Positions 8,480 to 16,184 of a stretch of DNA of 64,000 nucleotides are shown piece after piece (position 1 is the first letter of the stretch; every line of letters begins with the position of its first letter). The notes beneath the pieces were generated by a model that saw only the letters and a program-made list of their open reading frames with translations, had not been told where the DNA came from and ran no database searches. Source of the DNA: Flavobacteriales bacterium ALC-1 (GTDB taxonomy: Bacteria; Bacteroidota; Bacteroidia; Flavobacteriales; Flavobacteriaceae); assembly GCA_000171875.1 (NCBI GenBank), contig ABHI01000003.1, positions 186,001-250,000 on the forward strand, given 5' to 3'. A program made the translations under genes and the position numbers.

Positions 8480-9769
8480 ATGCAAGATTTAATATTACAA
8501 ACCAAAAATTTTGAACTTACACAAACCGATTTCTTAATAAGAATGCTTGTTGCTGTGGGAATTGGTCTTGTTATAGGATTAGAAAGGGAATTTTCGAATT
8601 TTCAAAAAGGAGATATTTTTGCTGGTTTAAGAACATTTTCGATAGTTGCTTTATGCGGTTTTGTTTGTACATTCTTAAGTTTTATTTATTTCTCTTGGGT
8701 TTTTATAGCTGGATTGTTTGCTGTTATTATAATAGTTGCTATATGGTATTGGATTAGCGCAAAACAAGGAGATATTGGCAGTACAACAGAATTTGCTTTA
8801 ATTTTCACCTACTTATTGGGTGGACTAACTATGTTAGGCTATATAGAGTATAGTCTAGCATTGACAGTTATTATATTAGTCCTATTATCTTTAAAGCCAA
8901 AATTTAAGATACTTGTTGGTCAACTTACACAAGATGAGGTTTATGCATTTATTAGATTTGTTATAATTGCCTTATTAATACTTCCTTTTTTACCAAATAC
9001 CTATTATGGCCCTTTTGAGGTTATTAATCCTCAAGAAATAGGTTGGGTTGTAGTGTTAACATCAGGGATTGGATTTATAGGTTACATCTTAATGAAGTTT
9101 TTAGGATCTAATCGTGGATTACTTTTAACAGGAATTGTTGGCGGACTAGTATCAAGCACAGTTATATCTTGGATATTTTCAAAGAAAAGCAAAGAGACAC
9201 CTACGCTTTCTAACGGTTATGCTTTAGCCATTTTTGCTGCAGCTACGATTATGATTATTCGCGTATTGTTTTGGGTATTCTTATTTAATAAAAGTGTATT
9301 AAAAGATCTATTTGTACCATTATTAATTGTGTTAATTGCTGCATTTGGAGTGACTTTGTTTTTCTACAAAAAGCAGCAAACAAAACAGCGTTCTGAAGAA
9401 AAAATACCTTTAGGAGAACCGTTAAATATTAGAGAAGCTGTTTTCTTCGGACTTTTATACAGTGGTATTCTACTATTAGTAAGTTATGCAAGTGACACTT
9501 ATGGCGAAAAAGGTATTTATGTAACAAGTGCTATAAGTGCACTAACAGATATTGATGCTATATCTATTTCTGTATCTAAATTAGCAGGTGAATCCATTCA
9601 ATTTCTAACAGCTCAAAATGCTATATTATTGGCTACACTTACCAATACTATAATTAAAATTGGTATTACGCTTTGGTTTGGTTGCAAAGCTCTTAAGAAA
9701 AAAGTGCTATTTGGTTATGGCATTATTTTTATTGCAGGTATTATTGGATTTATAATTCTTAACGCTTAA
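8480..9769 (+). CDS. MgtC/DUF4010-family integral membrane protein
   Basis: 429 residues and about twelve hydrophobic helices. The first 150 or so resemble the MgtC/SapB membrane domain (GIGLVIGLEREF, GLRTFSIVALCGF). The rest is the DUF4010 domain, with GIVGGLVSSTVISWIFS and the late ALTDIDAISISVSKLAG segment. The family is found across Bacteroidota and Proteobacteria; a transport or ion role is inferred only from topology. It converges on mlaD, and the two stop codons share the tetranucleotide TTAA at 9766-9769. Confidence 0.82.
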   Translation: MQDLILQTKNFELTQTDFLIRMLVAVGIGLVIGLEREFSNFQKGDIFAGLRTFSIVALCGFVCTFLSFIYFSWVFIAGLFAVIIIVAIWYWISAKQGDIGSTTEFALIFTYLLGGLTMLGYIEYSLALTVIILVLLSLKPKFKILVGQLTQDEVYAFIRFVIIALLILPFLPNTYYGPFEVINPQEIGWVVVLTSGIGFIGYILMKFLGSNRGLLLTGIVGGLVSSTVISWIFSKKSKETPTLSNGYALAIFAAATIMIIRVLFWVFLFNKSVLKDLFVPLLIVLIAAFGVTLFFYKKQQTKQRSEEKIPLGEPLNIREAVFFGLLYSGILLLVSYASDTYGEKGIYVTSAISALTDIDAISISVSKLAGESIQFLTAQNAILLATLTNTIIKIGITLWFGCKALKKKVLFGYGIIFIAGIIGFIILNA

Positions 9770-10758
9770 TTCTTTTTCTTTTCAGCTTTTTTTTTCTCTT
9801 GGCGTTCTAATTTTCTAAAGTAACCTCTCGTTAAAAAGTTATGTTTTAAGGCTTCCATATTTTGGTTGAATTTATCTGTACCTTCATTAATATTATTAAG
9901 TGTAGATTTTAAGCTATTAACAAGAGATGTGTCCTTAACAATATAATTATAAGCACCTTCACCAGACTTAAAATCATCCACAACAGTATTAATGTTGTTT
10001 AATAAAGCTTCAATTTCTATACTCGATGTTTCAAGATTAGTTACAATAGTTTTAAGTTTTTTACCAGAAATTGAATCATTTAAAAGCATACCTAAAACTG
10101 TATTATCATCAGTTTCTACAGAAGAAACGATAGCATTTAATTTAGCAATAGTATTAGATGCACCATAACTAGCTGTTTTGAGATTATTGATAGATTGTTT
10201 TAAGTCTTGAGCCATAATAGTATCATTAAGTAAAACACCAATGGTTCCTTTTCCTTTGGCGATGCTATTGGTTATTTTTAGTAAATCAGAAGTTAAGATA
10301 GCAGCATTTTCAGTACTAGTATTAAGGGTGTTTAAGATATCGTCAGTTCCTATTTTACTATAGGATTCTATAATATCATTATTTTCTATGGCTTCAGAAA
10401 TCCCTTTGCCTGGTACAATATTAACAATCATATTGCCAACCAATCCATCAGAACCAATAGTCGCGATGCTGTTCTTTTTTATATGAGAAATAATCTTTTC
10501 TTGTATAGCCATGTCTACTTTTATAGTTGAGTCATTAATCATTCCAATGTCTTTTACAGTTCCTATATTAATACCAGAATACCTAACATTATTTCCTTTT
10601 TGTAAACCGTTAACATTCTGAAAATAAGTACTAATGGTAAATGTCTTTTTAAACATGTTTTGACGTTGTCCAATAAGATAAACACCTATTATAAAAAGAA
10701 TAGTACCAATGAGTACAAAAGAACCTAATCGTAATTTTTGTGAGTTTGTGTTTTTCAT
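9766..10758 (-). CDS. mlaD: MlaD/MCE-family phospholipid transport protein
   Basis: 330 residues: short cytoplasmic N-terminus, one membrane anchor (about 10-26, LGSFVLIGTILFIIGVYLIG), then the MCE domain (NVNGLQKGNNVRYSGINIG through VNIVPGKG), then a long predicted helical tail ending in a Lys-rich segment. MCE proteins form hexameric rings that move lipids between the inner and outer membranes. The gene is last in the minus-strand mlaE-mlaF-mlaD operon, five bases after the ATPase gene. Bacteroidota MlaD proteins typically have this extended helical tail, compared with about 180 residues in E. coli. Confidence 0.88.
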   Translation of the reverse strand: MKNTNSQKLRLGSFVLIGTILFIIGVYLIGQRQNMFKKTFTISTYFQNVNGLQKGNNVRYSGINIGTVKDIGMINDSTIKVDMAIQEKIISHIKKNSIATIGSDGLVGNMIVNIVPGKGISEAIENNDIIESYSKIGTDDILNTLNTSTENAAILTSDLLKITNSIAKGKGTIGVLLNDTIMAQDLKQSINNLKTASYGASNTIAKLNAIVSSVETDDNTVLGMLLNDSISGKKLKTIVTNLETSSIEIEALLNNINTVVDDFKSGEGAYNYIVKDTSLVNSLKSTLNNINEGTDKFNQNMEALKHNFLTRGYFRKLERQEKKKAEKKKN

Positions 10759-10763
10759 AATAG

Positions 10764-11525
10764 TTATTGTTTAAAAAATGCTTTGATTTTTGGGTCTTGA
10801 TGCGTCGATAATTCATCAAACGTACCGATCGCATAATCAATGCCATCAATAAGTAATATCATTCTATCTGAAATCACTCGAGCACAATCAACATCGTGAG
10901 TAATAATAAGCGAAGATGTCCCATATTTATTCTGAACATCTTGCATTAAAATAATAATTTCCTTTGCAGTAATAGGATCTAAACCACTTGTTGGCTCATC
11001 ATACAAAATTATTTTTGGTTGTAAGATTAGTGTCCTTGCTAGAGCCACACGACGCTTCATACCACCAGATAACTCTGAAGGCATTAAATCTATAGCGTTA
11101 GCTAAACCAACATTATCTAAGGCTCCTATAACAAGTTTTTCAGTATCTAAATCCTTGCCAAATTTCTTGGTATGACGCCTTAGAGGAAACTCTAAATTTT
11201 CGCGTACAGTCATAGAGTCATATAACGCACTACCTTGGAATAAAAACCCAATATCTGCTCTTAAAATATCTAAAGCCTCTTGGGTTAGTTTAGTTATATC
11301 ATTTTGCATTACAGAAATCAGACCACTATCAGCTTCCATCAATCCAACTAAGCATTTAATCATAACAGATTTTCCTGATCCGGATTTCCCCATAATTACT
11401 AAATTTTCACCTTGATGTAGTAACATATTAAACCCGTTTAATACATGATTATCACCAAAGCTCTTGTACAAATCTTTGATTTCAAGAACCACTTTAGATT
11501 TTGATATGTTTTTATCTCGCATCAT
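10764..11525 (-). CDS. mlaF: MlaF-type ABC transporter ATP-binding protein
   Basis: 253 residues with Walker A GKSGSGKS, the signature SGGMKRRVALAR, Walker B IILYDEPTSGLDP and the switch THD. The SGGM(K/R)RR signature and TSGLDPITA are the usual MlaF form. It energises extraction or delivery of phospholipids through MlaE. Its ATG overlaps the permease stop (ATGA on the minus strand). The next gene downstream is the MCE protein, giving the canonical permease-ATPase-MCE order. Confidence 0.92.
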   Translation of the reverse strand: MMRDKNISKSKVVLEIKDLYKSFGDNHVLNGFNMLLHQGENLVIMGKSGSGKSVMIKCLVGLMEADSGLISVMQNDITKLTQEALDILRADIGFLFQGSALYDSMTVRENLEFPLRRHTKKFGKDLDTEKLVIGALDNVGLANAIDLMPSELSGGMKRRVALARTLILQPKIILYDEPTSGLDPITAKEIIILMQDVQNKYGTSSLIITHDVDCARVISDRMILLIDGIDYAIGTFDELSTHQDPKIKAFFKQ

Positions 11526-12328
11526 AAATCGTAGAAAATATCAGTTACAAACACAGCAATAAAGTCGATAATAAATAACAACAAGGACGTAAAGACCACA
11601 GCAGTGTTCGCAGCTTTACCTACACCAGCTGTACCTTTTTTACAATAATAGCCTTTATAACAGCCAACAATTCCTATTGCTAATCCAAAAAAGAAAGATT
11701 TAATAGTTGCCGGCATAATATCTCCAAACTTTAAAGCATCAAAGACCTGATTAAAATATAAAACAAAAGATACATCTCCTTTAACGCTCTCTACTAAATA
11801 AGAACCTAATAGAGCAACAGCATCACCAATAATAACAAGCAATGGAAGCATAAGTGTAACTGCTAATACTCTAGTAACAACAAGATATTTAAATGGGTTA
11901 GTGCCAGAGACTTCCATGGCATCAATTTGTTCAGTAACTTTCATGGAGCCTATTTCGGCACCAATACCAGATCCTATTCTACCAGCACATACTAATGCTG
12001 TTAGTATTGGCCCAATTTCTCTAACAATTGATATACTTACCATAGATGGCATCCATGATACAGCGCCAAACTCCATAAGCGTTGGTCGTGTCTGTAAAGT
12101 TAATACCAAACCAATAATAAAACCCGTAATACCTACTAGCAGCAAGGATTTGTTACCCATACTGTAACATTGGTTTAATAACTCTTTAAATTCAAAAGGA
12201 CGTTTAAATAATTCTTTAAAAAAGCGACCAGTGAAATAGGACATGTCACCAATTTCAATTAAAAATGAATCTAATTGTGCTTTTATTTTATGCATACCTG
12301 ACATACTTGATTGTAATTGTCTAATCAA
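11522..12328 (-). CDS. mlaE: MlaE-type ABC transporter permease
   Basis: 268 residues with five or six membrane helices and the MlaE family core: LVGITGFIIGLVLTLQTRPTL, then IVREIGPILTALVCAGRIG and GAEIGSMKVTEQIDAMEV. The GPxLTA...GRxGSGxxAE(I/L)GSM block is diagnostic of MlaE/YrbE permeases. It is the first gene of the mla operon and is transcribed divergently from the small HMA protein gene across about 110 bp. It works in the inner membrane with MlaF and MlaD to maintain outer-membrane lipid asymmetry. Confidence 0.92.
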   Translation of the reverse strand: MIRQLQSSMSGMHKIKAQLDSFLIEIGDMSYFTGRFFKELFKRPFEFKELLNQCYSMGNKSLLLVGITGFIIGLVLTLQTRPTLMEFGAVSWMPSMVSISIVREIGPILTALVCAGRIGSGIGAEIGSMKVTEQIDAMEVSGTNPFKYLVVTRVLAVTLMLPLLVIIGDAVALLGSYLVESVKGDVSFVLYFNQVFDALKFGDIMPATIKSFFFGLAIGIVGCYKGYYCKKGTAGVGKAANTAVVFTSLLLFIIDFIAVFVTDIFYDL

Positions 12329-12439
12329 ATATATTGGAATTGAGAAGCGAAAAAAATGATATAAATCATATCAAAACACTGATATTAATCATTTTATATT
12401 GTTGATGTTAAGGTTATTTTTATGTATTAAAATTGAATT

Positions 12440-12709
12440 ATGAGAACTAAAGTTCATATACAAAACCTAAAATGCGGAGGCTGTAAAAATACAGTTATTA
12501 ATAGGTTGTCTAAAGTTAAGAATATTAGTGATGTTGAAGTCAATGAGAAAGAATGTACAGTGTCTTTTGATTATCATACAAATCACGATTTTGAAGCAGC
12601 AAAGCACTTGCTATCTAGAATTGGTTATCCTATAGTTGGATCAGAAAACAAATTAAAAACCAAAGCACAATCGTATGTAAGTTGTGCTATTGGAAAGGTT
12701 AATAAATAA
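12440..12709 (+). CDS. Small heavy-metal-associated (HMA) domain protein
   Basis: 89 residues, a single ferredoxin-like HMA domain. The metal-binding motif is C12-G-G-C15, preceded by the usual beta1 strand (VHIQNLK) and followed by VINRLSKVKNISDVEVN and a late RIGYPI loop. Such free-standing domains act as copper or zinc chaperones or as anti-toxin-like metal binders. No metal pump is adjacent; the P1B ATPase lies about 8 kb away. The single-gene unit is flanked by divergent mlaE and convergent dehydrogenase genes. Confidence 0.82.
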   Translation: MRTKVHIQNLKCGGCKNTVINRLSKVKNISDVEVNEKECTVSFDYHTNHDFEAAKHLLSRIGYPIVGSENKLKTKAQSYVSCAIGKVNK

Positions 12710-12755
12710 CAAAGTTCAAGCTTTGTAATAATTTGTTAGATCAATGAAAATGATT

Positions 12756-13763
12756 TTATGGTTCCTGATTTATTTCTGTCAATTCATTTTCAGTTTCCTT
12801 CCTTAAATTCCAGCAATCTAAATTATATATAGTAGTTTCTGCTATGTTTGTAAGCGCTTCTTCGGTTAAAAAGGCATGATGTCCCGTAATAAGCACATTT
12901 GGCATGGCATTTAGTTTTAATAGCAAATCATCATTAGGTAAATTTTGCGAACGATCCTTGAAGAAAACACCTTTTTCGTTTTCATAAACGTCCATACCTA
13001 ATGCTCCAATCTTTCCGTTTTTAAGACCTTGGATAACATCTTCTGTATTAACTACGGAACCTCTAGCAGTATTGATAAGGATAACACCATCTTTCATAAA
13101 AGAAATTAAGTCTTCATTTATAAGTTGATGCGTTTCGGTGTTCAGAGGCACATGGAGAGAAATGATATCCGCTTGCTTACATAGCGCTTTTAGACTAGTA
13201 TAGGTTATATTATAGTATTCTTTTAATGTATTATTTTCTTCAATATCATAACCCAATAGTTTACAACCAAAGCCATGCATAATTTTGCACATAATAGCAC
13301 CTATTTTGCCTGTGCCAACAATGCCAACGGTCTTATCATTTAAATCAAATCCAACGAGATTATTGAGATTGAAATTATAATGATTTACTCTGAAATTAGA
13401 TTCAATTAGTTTTCTGTTTAGGGCTAAGAGTAAAGCGACAGAATGCTCTGCAATTGCATATGGTGAATATGCAGGCACATTCGCAACTCTAATACCTAAT
13501 CGAGAAGCAGCTCTTAGGTTAATGTTATCATAACCAACAGAACGTAATGTAATATACTTAACACCAAAATCCTTGAGCTTTTCAATAGTAATAAAACAAG
13601 CTTCATCTGCAGAAAATATAGATATGGCTTCATAGCCAATAGCCTTCATTGCTGTTTCTGAGGATAACGCATCTTTAGTAAAGTCTATTTTGTGCTTTCT
13701 TTTATTAGCTTCTTCTATATATGGAATCTCAAAATCTTTGGCGCTGTATACTAAAACTTTCAT
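12756..13763 (-). CDS. 2-hydroxyacid dehydrogenase, D-lactate dehydrogenase type
   Basis: 335 residues from the ATG at 13763; the frame stays open 16 codons further upstream, but MKVLVYSAKDF is the normal family start. It has an N-terminal substrate domain, then the Rossmann domain with GIVGTGKIG. The catalytic Arg is in NTARGSVVN, the Glu in MDVYENEKG and the His in GHHAFLTEEAL. These residues and the YENEKGVFF segment fit fermentative D-lactate dehydrogenases (LdhA) that reduce pyruvate with NADH. It lies just left of the alginate locus and may be the last native gene before the insertion. Confidence 0.88.
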   Translation of the reverse strand: MKVLVYSAKDFEIPYIEEANKRKHKIDFTKDALSSETAMKAIGYEAISIFSADEACFITIEKLKDFGVKYITLRSVGYDNINLRAASRLGIRVANVPAYSPYAIAEHSVALLLALNRKLIESNFRVNHYNFNLNNLVGFDLNDKTVGIVGTGKIGAIMCKIMHGFGCKLLGYDIEENNTLKEYYNITYTSLKALCKQADIISLHVPLNTETHQLINEDLISFMKDGVILINTARGSVVNTEDVIQGLKNGKIGALGMDVYENEKGVFFKDRSQNLPNDDLLLKLNAMPNVLITGHHAFLTEEALTNIAETTIYNLDCWNLRKETENELTEINQEP

Positions 13764-13843
13764 GATGAGCACTTTTATAGTTTTTACAAAACTATCTTTA
13801 AGCGTTAACATTTCAAATGATATATATCATTAAAGAGCAGAGC

Positions 13844-13928
13844 ATAAAAAAAATCTAATACTTTCGTACTAGACTTTTACTGATGTAGCGAGAACGATAA
13901 TTTAACTCGTGACCTTTGGGTTAGGAAT
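13844..13928 (-). pseudogene. Truncated tRNA-Met copy plus terminator (direct repeat, att-like)
   Basis: This stretch aligns without gaps to 51283-51367, with nine mismatches in 85 bases by my count. 13886-13928 matches the 3' half of the intact tRNA-Met gene from the anticodon loop to the discriminator base. 13844-13885 matches its downstream terminator hairpin, whose arms still pair through compensating changes. Similarity stops at the anticodon loop and the 5' half is absent, so it cannot make a tRNA. It has the shape of an integration scar: tRNA-targeting recombinases often cross over at the anticodon loop and leave a 3' fragment at the far end of the island. Confidence 0.8.
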
Positions 13929-14114
13929 TGCTCTATATGTCTTATCAAAATCATTTTACTGGCTTCAGAGGCTACTTTTTATATAAATCGTGTTCGGTTT
14001 TGTGTTCACATTGTTATTGTCCATAATTAATAAAATTGGCCTATAGTTTTACCTTAAACTATTTTTAAACTCTTGTTTGTTTAGACCCATGGCCATATTT
14101 TTTAGAATCTTTTA

Positions 14115-14166
14115 TTTGTATCATAAATTAATATTGCTATATTTGGTAAACCAATCTGGTAAACCA
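14115..14166 (+). promoter_or_regulatory. Promoter-operator of first PL7 gene (GntR-type site, copy A)
   Basis: The -33 box TTTG is at 14115-14118, a 19-base spacer follows, and the -7 box TATATTTG is at 14138-14145: a perfect Bacteroidota promoter. Two TGGTAAACCA boxes at 14144-14153 and 14157-14166 start inside the -7 box and run across the expected transcription start, only nine bases before the ATG. The same arrangement recurs at three other promoters in this locus. Confidence 0.85.
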
Positions 14167-14174
14167 ATTACTTT

Positions 14175-15089
14175 ATGAGATTTTATTCAACATTATTTTT
14201 ATTGGTAATTTCATTGTTTTTCAATTGTAATGCAAGTAACGATCATAACAATAGTGATGGTTCTGATGATATGGGGAGTTCTGACGATGTAAATATTCCA
14301 CCACCTGTTAATTATGCAGATGTTGATTTTTCGAATTGGAAAGTAACACTTCCTGTAGATGAGAACAATAACGGTAGTCCAGATGAGTATCAACCCGAAG
14401 TACTTAAAGATTTTGGTTACCAAACATTAGAAGCAGTTCAACCCTATATGTATGACGACACGGATGATACTTCATTGGTGTTTTATACATTTCCAGATGT
14501 TTCAACTACTAATAGTTCGTATTCCAGAACTGAGTTAAGAGAACTTATAAACATTGGTAATGCTAGAGAAAACTGGACATTATTAGAAGGAGGTGAAATG
14601 ATAGGGACATTAAAACTTGATGATGTTTCTGAAAACACTAATTCTGGTGACGATTATCATAAAGTTATTGTAATGCAAATTCATGGCATTATATCAGAGG
14701 AGGATATGACTAATTATGGCTTTTCCTCTAATAATGGACCTCCATTGATCAAAATATATTGGAAAGATGGTTATATATGGTCGCATAAAAAATCCTTAAT
14801 TGATGAGAATACTGAAGGTGATGATCTTTTGGAAACTTCAAATAATACTTGGTATGATATTAAAGTTAACCTAGGTTATGTGGGTTTTGATGTTTTTGAT
14901 TTTAGGATAACTGCATCTGATGCTAGAATTGAAGTGCAACTTAATGATGAAGAACCATATGTTTATCAAGATGTTAGTTTAGATAAATGGCCTTACGAAA
15001 ATTATTTTAAGGCTGGTAATTACTTAACCTCAACCGATGAAAATGCATTCTCTTATGTAAAATATTATAGCTTATCAGTAACACACTAA
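14175..15089 (+). CDS. PL7 alginate lyase, lipoprotein
   Basis: 304 residues. The lipoprotein signal ends at C18 (LFFNC), followed by a Ser/Asp-rich linker to about residue 45. The catalytic jelly roll starts at FSNWKVTLPVDENN and shows the three PL7 motifs: RTELRE (118-123), QIH (168-170) and YFKAGNY (277-283). The arginine, glutamine/histidine and final tyrosine are the catalytic residues of the family. It is the first gene of the alginate locus and is followed 11 bp later by a secreted binding-type protein. Its promoter carries the repeated TGGTAAACCA operator, so it should be induced by alginate products. Endo- or exo-action cannot be decided here. Confidence 0.92.
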   Translation: MRFYSTLFLLVISLFFNCNASNDHNNSDGSDDMGSSDDVNIPPPVNYADVDFSNWKVTLPVDENNNGSPDEYQPEVLKDFGYQTLEAVQPYMYDDTDDTSLVFYTFPDVSTTNSSYSRTELRELINIGNARENWTLLEGGEMIGTLKLDDVSENTNSGDDYHKVIVMQIHGIISEEDMTNYGFSSNNGPPLIKIYWKDGYIWSHKKSLIDENTEGDDLLETSNNTWYDIKVNLGYVGFDVFDFRITASDARIEVQLNDEEPYVYQDVSLDKWPYENYFKAGNYLTSTDENAFSYVKYYSLSVTH

Positions 15090-15100
15090 AAACAATTAAT

Positions 15101-16093
15101 ATGAAAACAAAATTACTTTTTACAAAACAACGCTCTAACGCATTATACATCCTTTTGGTGTTCTGTCTGTGTTTTAACTATGGTGGGAGTCAAGAACTTG
15201 TTAAGAACGGTACTTGTGACGAACACGGAACAGGATCTGACACGTCAAATACTAGTGATAATGCAGATGCTTGGGATATGACTCCTAATAGCACATTAAA
15301 TGGAGGTATAACTAGCCCTTATAGGTACGATGCAGCTACCAATCCAGATGGTTGGCTAAATAATGCTTTAGAAGATGCATTGGAAATTAAATATTTAGGT
15401 ATGGCAGGTTCTTTAGACGAACAACCAGGATCTACAAGTAGTGGGAATAACGGTACTAGAGGAGTTAAATTGTATGATGATGGAAATCCAGCTATTATGG
15501 GTAGTTCTCGTCGTTTATATCAAAGGGTTGTAGGACTTACTATAGGTAATGTCTATAATTTCTCTATAGATTCTCGTTCTGAAGCAGCAGGTACACCATC
15601 AGAAGTGTATATTTTAAATAATGAAATTGCTGATGAGACTGGTATTGATGCTAATGGTTATGCTGATACATCTGTTGTTACAGGTATGGATATTACCAAT
15701 GATGAAGGTGCGTGGGTGACAAACACATTTTCTTTTACAGCTACAACTACTGAAGTCGTAATTTATGTTAGGTCTAATGGGTCTGTTGATGGCATGACTG
15801 AGGTGTTCTATGATAATATTTCGCTTCAAGAAGATGCAACGGCATCTGTAGATGATTTTTTAGCTTCTAATGTAAAAGTATATCCAAATCCAGCGAATGA
15901 TTTTATTAATATAGAATCTAATAATGCACAGATTACAGAAGTTAAATTATACGATATTCTAGGGAAGCAAGTACTTTCTCAATATGAATTATCAAATAAT
16001 CGTTTAGATATATCCGACTTAACTAGTGGTGTTTATTTTATGAAGATAAGTGCTAATGGAAATAGTATAACTAAGAAGGTTATTAAAAAATAG
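15101..16093 (+). CDS. Secreted protein with T9SS type A sorting domain, likely carbohydrate-binding
   Basis: 330 residues. The signal peptide covers about 1-31, and a central domain of about 215 residues looks like a galactose-binding/CBM4_9-like beta sandwich: ELVKNGTCDEHGTG at its start, LYQRVVGLTIGNVYNFSIDSRSE in the middle, and VFYDNISL as the closing strand. The last 75 or so residues are a type IX secretion sorting domain (VKVYPNPANDFINIES, GKQVLSQYEL, SGVYFMKI). No catalytic motif is visible. Coupled to a PL7 lyase under an alginate-type promoter, it may bind alginate at the cell surface. That role is inference. Confidence 0.7.
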   Translation: MKTKLLFTKQRSNALYILLVFCLCFNYGGSQELVKNGTCDEHGTGSDTSNTSDNADAWDMTPNSTLNGGITSPYRYDAATNPDGWLNNALEDALEIKYLGMAGSLDEQPGSTSSGNNGTRGVKLYDDGNPAIMGSSRRLYQRVVGLTIGNVYNFSIDSRSEAAGTPSEVYILNNEIADETGIDANGYADTSVVTGMDITNDEGAWVTNTFSFTATTTEVVIYVRSNGSVDGMTEVFYDNISLQEDATASVDDFLASNVKVYPNPANDFINIESNNAQITEVKLYDILGKQVLSQYELSNNRLDISDLTSGVYFMKISANGNSITKKVIKK

Positions 16094-16111
16094 TTTATTA
16101 TTAGTGACAAT

Positions 16112-16144
16112 AAAAAGCCTTTTGTATTTTAAAAGGCTTTTTTT
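16112..16144 (+). terminator. Rho-independent terminator after the PL7/T9SS gene pair
   Basis: A 12-bp stem, AAAAAGCCTTTT (16112-16123) with AAAAGGCTTTTT (16131-16142), has a 7-base loop and ends in a T tract. It closes the first transcription unit of the locus, 40 bp before the PL6 gene. Confidence 0.85.
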
Positions 16145-16184
16145 GTTTTAAGATTACATAATACTAATTAAAACCATAACTACA

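Larger units (their letters stand above)
13764..14174. other. Intergenic region at the left border of the alginate locus
   Basis: 411 bp with no credible gene. It contains, from left to right, the dehydrogenase leader, the tRNA-Met 3' half copy with its terminator hairpin (13844-13928), about 185 bp without recognisable structure, and the regulated promoter of the first PL7 gene (from 14115). I looked for integrase fragments and saw none. Confidence 0.7.

Noticed and set aside
13886..13928. Functional second tRNA-Met
   Set aside because: The 5' half is gone and the anticodon bases are changed, so only a 3' fragment remains.
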